The notes under the pieces are model-generated. The model was not told the DNA's origin and searched no databases. It was given only the letters and a program-made list of their open reading frames with translations. 11,748 nucleotides of DNA, taken from JAHEAO01 sp037968535. GTDB taxonomy: Bacteria; Pseudomonadota; Alphaproteobacteria; Rhodobacterales; Rhodobacteraceae. The position numbers were made by a program, and so were the translations under genes. The stretch spans positions 1-11,748 of the forward strand of contig JBBKVT010000174.1 of NCBI GenBank assembly GCA_037968535.1, written 5' to 3'. Shown here piece by piece: positions 1 to 5,234 of the stretch (its first letter is position 1; every line of letters starts with the position of its first letter).

Positions 1-458
1 TTTTGCATCCCGTTGAATTCCTGCGGACGCGGGATCCTGATCGCGTCGGATGTCATCGTCGGATACATCGCGACGCGGTGATAGCCTTCGAAGGACACAT
101 AGATCGTGCCGTCCTTGGCAACGGCCAACCCTTCGGCATCATTATATATTTTCGTGACTTTCTCGCCGGTCGAGATCTTCAGGATGTTCCCTTCAAAGCC
201 CTCGACGCTTGTTATTACACCCGTTGCAGGGTCCCGTCGCAACTGTCCCTTGGCAATGAGTCCGTCATCGCTGACGGTCCAGAAATCCGTTCCGTTATCT
301 GCCAGCTCCAGCCCAGAAAATCCGCCGAACCCGACGGCGTCTCCTTTCCAGCGGTAACTGCCAACGAACTCCGCGCGAGACGGCGAGCCAGCCGACGATC
401 CAAGGCTGACCAGAACCCCCGCAGCCGCGATCAGCGCGACGATTGTACGGGTGCGCAT
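1..458 (-). CDS. Esterase-like activity of phytase family protein, exported (C-terminal part outside the window)
   Basis: This is the N-terminal 152 codons of a leftward gene that leaves the window at base 1. The protein begins MRTRTIVALIAAAGVLVSLG, a basic tip followed by a hydrophobic stretch. This is a likely Sec signal peptide, perhaps cleaved after Ala29 (SRA/EF), so the product should be periplasmic or secreted. The mature part starts with a pattern typical of PF13449 beta-propeller-like proteins: GGFSGLEL at residues 45-52, WTVSDDG at 60-66, NDAEGLAV at 106-113 and DGTIYVSFEG at 116-125, which look like successive blades. The family's substrate is poorly defined and the name does not prove phytase activity. 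The ATG at 458 lies 28 bases inside the end of mepA, with no strong ribosome binding site, which suggests translational coupling. Family members are usually about 300 residues, so roughly half is missing. The frame is clean up to the edge. Confidence 0.85.
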   Translation of the reverse strand, partial: MRTRTIVALIAAAGVLVSLGSSAGSPSRAEFVGSYRWKGDAVGFGGFSGLELADNGTDFWTVSDDGLIAKGQLRRDPATGVITSVEGFEGNILKISTGEKVTKIYNDAEGLAVAKDGTIYVSFEGYHRVAMYPTMTSDAIRIPRPQEFNGMQ

Positions 459-1291
459 TGAGCAGGCAGATCGGCAAGCACCAGTTCCCGGCGCGGCACC
501 GATTTGGGCGCGTTCGGATTGGGTGGCGGCGGATTGAGGATATTGTTCACCCAGTCAACTGCATCCTGACAGCCATCACCGGGCGGTGGCGGATCTTGAT
601 TGGCGCAGCCGCGCGCGCCGGAAGGACAGGCCAGTCGGACATGAAAGTGATAGTGATGTCCCCACCACGGTCTGACCTTGCGCAGCCAACTGCGGTCGCC
701 CTTTTCGTCCTTGCACATCTGCACCTTAGCGCCCGGAAAGACGAAGATGCGCGCCACGGCCTTGTCCTTGGCAGCGGCCTTGATGATCTGGTGCTGCGCG
801 GCGGTCCAGCTGCCGTTGACGTAAGCGCCGTTCGCCCGCTGCATCGAGATCGACGACAGGTTTTCCCGATCTGTGGCGGTCAGATTGAGTCGCGTCGCCG
901 GCAGCATCCAGATATCGGCATCCAGCCCGATTTGGTGGCTGGCGTGGCCCGACAGCATCGGTCCGCCGCGCGGTTGCGACATGTCGCCGACGTACAGCCC
1001 GCGCCATCCCGGCTGACGCGCGGCCGTCTTGCTTAGCCGCTCGATGAATTCAATCAGGTCCGGATGGCCCCAGTTCCGGTTCCGGCTGAGGCGCATCGCC
1101 TGCCAGGTTGGGCCGGTTTCCGGCAACTGCGCGGCGCCTGCGACGCAGCCCTTGGAATAACTGCCGAACGCGGCCGATTGATGCGGCGACGCGCTGCGCA
1201 TTTTGCCAAAGAGCTGCTTTGCCGGGGTATCGGCCAGCGCAGGCAGCGCAAGGCCAAGCGTCAGGAAAAGGGTAAGGGCGAGTCGGACCAT
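431..1291 (-). CDS. mepA: Penicillin-insensitive murein endopeptidase MepA (M74 family)
   Basis: The gene encodes a 286-residue zinc metallo-endopeptidase of the LAS type. It cleaves the D-alanyl-meso-diaminopimelyl cross-links of peptidoglycan in the periplasm. Residues 1-20 (MVRLALTLFL then a run ending ALA/DT) form a Sec signal peptide. The metal motif SGHASHQIGLDADIW (114-128) gives H119 and D126, equivalent to E. coli H113 and D120. The HYHFH run at 213-217 gives H215 and H217, equivalent to H209 and H211. The cysteines (50, 193, 222, 229, 241, 279) fit an oxidised exported protein. The C-terminal part carries two proline clusters (234-237 and 254-257). An upstream extension in this frame reaches 1678, but I rejected it because it lies inside the transporter gene and would bury the signal peptide. 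The start overlaps the transporter's end by 31 bases, preceded by a weak GAG, and the stop overlaps the next gene by 28 bases. Confidence 0.96.
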   Translation of the reverse strand: MVRLALTLFLTLGLALPALADTPAKQLFGKMRSASPHQSAAFGSYSKGCVAGAAQLPETGPTWQAMRLSRNRNWGHPDLIEFIERLSKTAARQPGWRGLYVGDMSQPRGGPMLSGHASHQIGLDADIWMLPATRLNLTATDRENLSSISMQRANGAYVNGSWTAAQHQIIKAAAKDKAVARIFVFPGAKVQMCKDEKGDRSWLRKVRPWWGHHYHFHVRLACPSGARGCANQDPPPPGDGCQDAVDWVNNILNPPPPNPNAPKSVPRRELVLADLPAQCAPVQSSR

Positions 1292-2628
1292 TTTTCTGCT
1301 CGGTTCGGATCTGGTTCCACCCAGACTAGCAGGAAGAGCCCGACAAGAAAAAGAGCAATGAGCGGCGAGACGCCCAATTGCTGACTGCCGGTCACATAGG
1401 TTGCCATCCCGATCGACAGCGGCGCGATGAACGAGGTCGCCTTGCCGGCAAGGGCATACAATCCAAACGCCTCGGTCATCCGGGCCGGGTTGGCCTGGCG
1501 CACCATCATCGTGCGACTGGCCGATTGCAGCGCTCCGCCCGCGGCACCGATGGTCGCGCCAAGGATATAGAACGCAATGTCCGGCAGTGACGATCCGGCG
1601 GCGACGGGCACACCCAGAACGGAATTGCGCGACACAAACACGATGGCGACGGCGGTCGCTGTCAGCACCAGAACGCAAACGACGATCACCGGCCTGGGGC
1701 CGTAGCGGCTATCGGCTTGGCCGCCCAGCCAGGCAAAGATCGCGCCGGTGATAATCGCGAGAATGCCGAAAACGCCGGTTTGTACGACGCTCCATCCCAG
1801 AACGCCGGCCGCATAGATCCCGCCGAAGACGTACATGCCGTTCAGGGCGTCGCGGTAGAACATCGAGGATCCCAGATAAGCGAACAGACTGGGCGAGCGG
1901 GGCAGGGCGATGATCGTGCGGGCAAGTCCCTGCAGCGCTTGCCGCGTCGCGCCGGGTCGTGTTCGGGCCGGTCTGGGGTCGCGGACGTAAATGAAGAACG
2001 GCACCATGAAGATAACGTACCAGACCGCAGTCAGCGGCCCGACGAAGCGGGTGCCCTGCCGGGCGGCAGCATCCAGACCGAGGATCGGATCGATCCCCAG
2101 CAATGTCTTTCCGGTCGCGCCGTTCTCGGCGAACAATGCCAGCATCGCGACAAGCGACAACAGACCTCCGACATAGCCGAAGGCCCAACCATTGCCCGAA
2201 ATCCGGCCGATCATCTCTCGGGTTCCCAGGTCGGGCAGCATCGAGTTGGTAAAGATCGTTGCAAATTCCATCCCGATCAGCCCGACGGCAAAACAGAGCA
2301 GCGTCAGCACGAGGTTGAAGTTGTCCGGCGCCGCCCACCAGAGGCCAAAAGCGCCCACCACGTAAAGAACCGAGAAGCCCCATATCCAGCGCATCCGGGC
2401 GCCCGATGCATCGGCCATCGCGCCGAGGACCGGAGCGAGCAGCGCGATAATGACGCCAGCCCCACCGATGCCAAAGCCCCAGGCCGTTTGCGCCGCCGTG
2501 CCGTCGCCCAACAGTTCCTTTACGTAGGGACCGAAGATGAATGTCAGTAGCAAGGTGTTGTAGGGCTGACTGGCGAAGTCGAAGAAGAACCAGCCCCATA
2601 TCCGCTTGCGCGCCGAAAACTCTGCCAT
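1261..2628 (-). CDS. MFS transporter of the UMF1 (Atg22-like) family
   Basis: The gene encodes a 455-residue polytopic inner-membrane protein with about twelve hydrophobic segments. It belongs to the UMF1/Atg22-like branch of the major facilitator superfamily. Family marks are the N-terminal WGWFFFDFASQPYNTLLLTF (residues 11-30) and the late segment QSASRTMMVRQANPARMTEA (368-387), followed by FGLYALAGKATS, which matches the family's 'EFFGLY..GK' signature. A loop with GAMADASGARMRW (69-81) fits the MFS loop 2-3 motif. The substrate is not known; yeast Atg22 exports vacuolar amino acids, but that does not transfer safely. I chose the ATG at 2628 because GGAGG (complement of 2633-2637) sits 4 bases upstream and the protein then begins MAEFSARKRIWGW. 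The longer frame to 2748 encodes no plausible extra domain. It is the first gene of a run in which its 3' end overlaps the start of mepA by 31 bases. Confidence 0.93.
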   Translation of the reverse strand: MAEFSARKRIWGWFFFDFASQPYNTLLLTFIFGPYVKELLGDGTAAQTAWGFGIGGAGVIIALLAPVLGAMADASGARMRWIWGFSVLYVVGAFGLWWAAPDNFNLVLTLLCFAVGLIGMEFATIFTNSMLPDLGTREMIGRISGNGWAFGYVGGLLSLVAMLALFAENGATGKTLLGIDPILGLDAAARQGTRFVGPLTAVWYVIFMVPFFIYVRDPRPARTRPGATRQALQGLARTIIALPRSPSLFAYLGSSMFYRDALNGMYVFGGIYAAGVLGWSVVQTGVFGILAIITGAIFAWLGGQADSRYGPRPVIVVCVLVLTATAVAIVFVSRNSVLGVPVAAGSSLPDIAFYILGATIGAAGGALQSASRTMMVRQANPARMTEAFGLYALAGKATSFIAPLSIGMATYVTGSQQLGVSPLIALFLVGLFLLVWVEPDPNRAEKWSDSPLPFS

Positions 2629-2652
2629 GACGCCTCCGCCAGTTTCGGCGCG

Positions 2653-2681
2653 AGTGAACAAGCAAAGGCCCTGACTTGCAA
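2653..2681 (-). promoter_or_regulatory. Candidate promoter for the transporter-mepA-phytase-like operon
   Basis: Read on the minus strand, TTGCAA (2681-2676) is followed after 17 bases by TTCACT (2658-2653). The spacing is right for a housekeeping promoter and the -10 would sit about 25 bases before the ATG at 2628, leaving a short leader with GGAGG. The -10 hexamer is a poor match, so this is a weak call. Confidence 0.2.
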
Positions 2682-2707
2682 GACACCCGATCCGGGCGAT
2701 CGACCAC

Positions 2708-2736
2708 TTGTCAGCCGGGACGGCTTTGCATAGGTG
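2708..2736 (+). promoter_or_regulatory. Candidate promoter for yggT
   Basis: TTGTCA at 2708-2713 is a good -35 for an alphaproteobacterial housekeeping sigma factor. With a 17-base spacer the -10 would be TAGGTG (2731-2736), a weak match. The -35 starts 61 bases before the yggT ATG. A very similar TTGTCAG sits 55 bases before the macroglobulin gene at 7549. Confidence 0.25.
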
Positions 2737-2768
2737 TTGCGGGCGCAAAATCGGACGGGCAGGCCAAT

Positions 2769-3056
2769 ATGACTTCGATCTTTCAAATCCTCATGCTGCT
2801 GCTGGATATCGTGTGGTTCGTCATGATCGCGCATATCGTGATGAGCTGGTTGATCAATTTCCAGGTTCTCAATTTGCGCCAGCCTGTCGTGGCGCAACTG
2901 TGGACCGGACTCAGCCGTCTGTTGGAACCGCTTTACGGGCCGATCCGGCGGGTTCTGCCGCCAATGGGCGGACTGGATCTTGCGCCGCTGGTGGCGCTCA
3001 TTGCGATTTATGCAATCCGGGTTGTGCTGATCAACAACTACGCTGCCATTTACTGA
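2769..3056 (+). CDS. yggT: YggT family membrane protein
   Basis: The gene encodes a 95-residue inner-membrane protein, a normal length for a short YggT (PF02325). It has two hydrophobic segments, about residues 5-28 and 72-88, joined by an amphipathic linker. The family signature is clear: LLEPLYGPIRRVLPPMGGLD (51-70), followed by LAP, which matches the usual 'P.RR.lP..gGlDlsP' pattern. The molecular role is not settled; relatives have been linked to osmotic tolerance, cell division or thylakoid/cytochrome assembly. I chose the ATG at 2769 because the protein then begins MTSIFQILMLLLDIVW, as family members do, with an AGG five bases upstream. The frame upstream to 2676 shows no conserved sequence. 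recQ follows in the same direction after 137 bases, so co-transcription is possible but not shown by the spacing. Confidence 0.93.
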   Translation: MTSIFQILMLLLDIVWFVMIAHIVMSWLINFQVLNLRQPVVAQLWTGLSRLLEPLYGPIRRVLPPMGGLDLAPLVALIAIYAIRVVLINNYAAIY

Positions 3057-3081
3057 GATCGCACGCTGGTCGGCCGTGGAA

Positions 3082-3115
3082 GCCACTGGCGGGGATATTT
3101 TCCGCTGAAAAGAAG
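3082..3115 (+). repeat. Putative Rhodobacterales intergenic repeat element
   Basis: The element begins with GCCACTGGCGGGG, in which GCC and GGC can pair over ACT, runs through GATATTTT, and ends in GAAAAGAAG. It resembles short elements found near gene ends in Rhodobacterales genomes, which I recall as roughly GCC-TCC-GGC-GGGG-ATATTT followed by about ten variable bases and AGAAGAAG. Only one copy is visible here, so its status as a repeat rests on recall, not on the window. It lies 26 bases after the yggT stop and could act as a weak terminator or a processing site. Confidence 0.45.
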
Positions 3116-3128
3116 CCGGCTGCGACTT

Positions 3129-3143
3129 GTTCACCGATTCTTC
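3129..3143 (+). promoter_or_regulatory. Near-match to the alphaproteobacterial LexA (SOS) box upstream of recQ
   Basis: GTTC-ACCGATT-CTTC has the GTTC-N7-GTTC layout known for LexA boxes in Rhodobacter and relatives, with one mismatch (CTTC for GTTC) in the second half-site. It lies 51 bases before the recQ start codon, a suitable place for an operator. A one-mismatch site can occur by chance in a gap of this size, so the call is weak. Confidence 0.25.
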
Positions 3144-3193
3144 ATGTGGGATGGTCGATCCATACGAGCAGATTGATAACAACCCGCAGGCAG

Positions 3194-5233
3194 ATGCCCC
3201 AGGCTCCAGACCTACTTTCCACCGTTTTCGGTTTCGATGACTTTCGCCCTGGTCAGCGCGAGATCGTAGAAGCTGTTGCGGCCGGCCGAAACGCGCTTGC
3301 CATCATGCCGACCGGTGGTGGCAAGTCATTGTGCTTCCAACTGCCGGCGCTGATGCGAGCGGGCGTTACGGTGGTCATATCGCCGCTGATCGCGCTGATG
3401 CGCGATCAGGTTCGTGCGCTGCGCGAGGCTGGGGTCGAGGCAGGTGCGCTGACATCGGGAAACACAGACGAGGAAACGTCTGCGGTTTTCGAAGCGCTCG
3501 ACGCAGGTCGGCTGAAGCTTCTGTACATGGCACCAGAGCGTCTTGCCGCGGGCGGTACTTTGACCCTACTACGCCGGATCGGCACTTCGCTGATCGCTGT
3601 CGATGAAGCGCATTGCGTTTCGCAATGGGGCCATGATTTTCGGCCTGATTATCTGCGGATTGGCGCGCTTAGGCGGGCGCTTAACGTGCCGCTTGCGGCT
3701 TTCACCGCGACCGCCGACGAAGAAACCCGCGCCGAAATAATCGAGCGACTGTTCGACGACGCGACGCCCGAAGTTTTCCTGCACGGGTTCGACCGCCCGA
3801 ACATTCATCTAGCCTTTGCCGCCAAGGACAGTCCGCGCAAGCAGATCATCAGCTTCGCCGAGGCGCGGCGCGGCCAGTCCGGTATCGTCTATTGCGGGAC
3901 CCGGGCCAAGACCGAGACCCTTGCGCGGGCACTGGTTGAGTCCGGACATGCCGCATGCGCCTATCACGGCGGGATGGACGCCGATATGCGCCGCGTGGTC
4001 GAGAGCCGGTTCCAGACCGACGACGGGCTGATCGTGGTGGCGACGGTCGCGTTCGGCATGGGGGTGGACAAGCCGGATGTCCGCTGGGTTGCGCATGCCG
4101 ATCTTCCGAAGTCGATCGAGTCGTATTACCAGGAAATCGGCCGCGCGGGTCGCGACGGTGCACCGGCAGAAACCCTGACGCTTTATGGCGCCGACGATAT
4201 CCGATTTCGGCGTGGCCAGATCGACGAAAGCCCCGCACCGTCCGAACGCCGGATGGCCGATCACGGGCGGCTGAACGCACTATTGGGGCTGGCCGAAGCT
4301 CAGGGTTGTCGGCGTCAGAAACTGCTCGGGTTCTTTGGTGAAACCTCTGACCCTTGCGGCAATTGCGATCTGTGCGACGCAGCCCCGGCGGTGTTCGACG
4401 GGACCGAGGCGGTGCGCAAAGCGCTGTCCGCAATTCTGAGAACCGACGCGTATTTCGGGGCGGGCCATTTGATTGATATTCTGACGGGCACCGTCACTGA
4501 CAAGGTGCGACAGCGGGGTCATGACGCGCTGCCGACCTTCGGCGTAGGGCGCGAGTTCGACCGTCGCCAGTGGCAGGCGATCTTTCGGCAAATGATGGGC
4601 CATGACCTTGTGCGCCCCGACCCAGAGCGTCACGGCGCTTTGCGGATGATGGAAGCGGCGCGCCCGATCCTGCGCGGCGAAGCAGGCATCACGCTGCGTC
4701 AGGACACCGTCACCAAGGGCGAGCGGCATGTTGTCGTGAAGACCCTTGTATCCGAAGAAGACGCGCCGCTGCTATCTGCCCTGAAAGCCAAGCGGCGCGC
4801 ACTTGCCGAGGCAGCGCGGGTGCCGGCATATGTGATTTTCACCGACCGCACGTTGATTGAGATGGCCGAAAAGCGACCCGCTTCGCTGGATGAAATGGCG
4901 CGGATAAGCGGCGTTGGCGCGACCAAGCTGGAACGTCATGGCCGCGCGTTTCTGTCCGTCGTAACGGGGATGGACGAGGTTCCAGCCCATCCTCGCCGCC
5001 GTAAACTGGCCGGTCGTACATCCGCAGGCATCTATGATCGGTTGCTGGAAATCCAGACCGAGCTTGCGCGGGGCGATGCGGGAATCGACAAGCCGATGTC
5101 CTGCTCTGCCTCGCTGCTGGCCAAGGTCGCCACCTTGCGACAGGCCGATATGGACGCGCTTTCTAGGCTGCTGGGTGACCGCCGCGCCGAGCGGTTTGGC
5201 CCGGCGTTTCTGGAAGCTCTGCGCGAAACCTAG
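3194..5233 (+). CDS. recQ: ATP-dependent DNA helicase RecQ
   Basis: The gene encodes a 679-residue 3'-5' DNA helicase acting in recombinational repair and stalled-fork processing. Domains in order are: Q-motif region FGFDDFRPGQ (12-21); Walker A MPTGGGKS (38-45); DEAH box (137-140); motif III TAT (171-173); second helicase lobe with ATVAFGMGVDKPDV (283-296); and motif VI QEIGRAGRDG (313-322). The RQC zinc site is formed by C372, C388, C391 and C394. A winged helix (about 400-510) and an HRDC domain (about 522-592) follow. The last 70 residues look like a second, diverged HRDC copy, which accounts for the length over the 609-residue E. coli protein. The ATG at 3194 gives the expected N-terminus MPQAPDLLSTVFGFDDFRPG. 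The Shine-Dalgarno is weak (AGG three bases upstream). The frame extends upstream to 2708, but that part is non-homologous and overlaps yggT. The stop is one base from the stop of the convergent kinase gene. Confidence 0.98.
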   Translation: MPQAPDLLSTVFGFDDFRPGQREIVEAVAAGRNALAIMPTGGGKSLCFQLPALMRAGVTVVISPLIALMRDQVRALREAGVEAGALTSGNTDEETSAVFEALDAGRLKLLYMAPERLAAGGTLTLLRRIGTSLIAVDEAHCVSQWGHDFRPDYLRIGALRRALNVPLAAFTATADEETRAEIIERLFDDATPEVFLHGFDRPNIHLAFAAKDSPRKQIISFAEARRGQSGIVYCGTRAKTETLARALVESGHAACAYHGGMDADMRRVVESRFQTDDGLIVVATVAFGMGVDKPDVRWVAHADLPKSIESYYQEIGRAGRDGAPAETLTLYGADDIRFRRGQIDESPAPSERRMADHGRLNALLGLAEAQGCRRQKLLGFFGETSDPCGNCDLCDAAPAVFDGTEAVRKALSAILRTDAYFGAGHLIDILTGTVTDKVRQRGHDALPTFGVGREFDRRQWQAIFRQMMGHDLVRPDPERHGALRMMEAARPILRGEAGITLRQDTVTKGERHVVVKTLVSEEDAPLLSALKAKRRALAEAARVPAYVIFTDRTLIEMAEKRPASLDEMARISGVGATKLERHGRAFLSVVTGMDEVPAHPRRRKLAGRTSAGIYDRLLEIQTELARGDAGIDKPMSCSASLLAKVATLRQADMDALSRLLGDRRAERFGPAFLEALRET

Positions 5234-5234
5234 C

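Larger units (their letters stand above)
2629..2768. other. Divergent intergenic region, transporter operon / yggT
   Basis: This 140-base gap must carry promoters for both directions. It holds the GGAGG ribosome binding site for the transporter and the two weak promoter candidates described separately. It also holds a small inverted repeat AGCCG-GGA-CGGCT at 2713-2725, which lies between the -35 and -10 candidates on the yggT side and could be an operator or chance. I see no small ORF with a convincing start in it. Confidence 0.6.
3057..3193 (+). other. Intergenic region yggT-recQ
   Basis: The 137-base gap holds the repeat-like element at 3082-3115, a palindrome AGCCGGCT at 3114-3121, and the SOS-box-like site at 3129-3143. 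I cannot point to a convincing -35/-10 pair or to a classical hairpin-plus-U-tract terminator. Long open frames crossing it on both strands lack any recognisable protein and are artefacts of high GC. Confidence 0.6.

Noticed and set aside
1292..1678. N-terminal extension of MepA by 129 residues
   Set aside because: It would lie inside the transporter gene, is Arg-rich with no domain, and would bury the signal peptide that begins at 1291.
1717..2550. Long plus-strand open frame (277 codons) opposite the transporter gene
   Set aside because: It is rich in Arg, Gly, Pro, Asp and Gln, shows no domain, and lies fully antisense to a well-supported MFS gene. Such frames are typical by-products of GC-rich coding DNA.
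1368..2628. Possibility that the transporter is AmpG, given the adjacent murein hydrolase
   Set aside because: The signature near its C-terminal third (QSASRTMMVRQ then EAFGLYALAGK) fits the UMF1/Atg22-like family, not AmpG. A role in muropeptide transport stays only a hypothesis.
1709..2707. Minus-strand frame of 332 codons overlapping the transporter in another frame
   Set aside because: Its sequence is Arg-rich with no hydrophobic segments or domain, while the overlapping frame encodes a complete polytopic MFS protein.
2544..3182. Minus-strand frame of 212 codons across the yggT region
   Set aside because: It is antisense to yggT and has no known fold or plausible start site. It would also cover both divergent promoters.
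2708..3193. N-terminal extension of RecQ by 162 residues
   Set aside because: The extra part overlaps yggT in another frame, has no homology-like pattern, and the family N-terminus begins naturally at the ATG at 3194.
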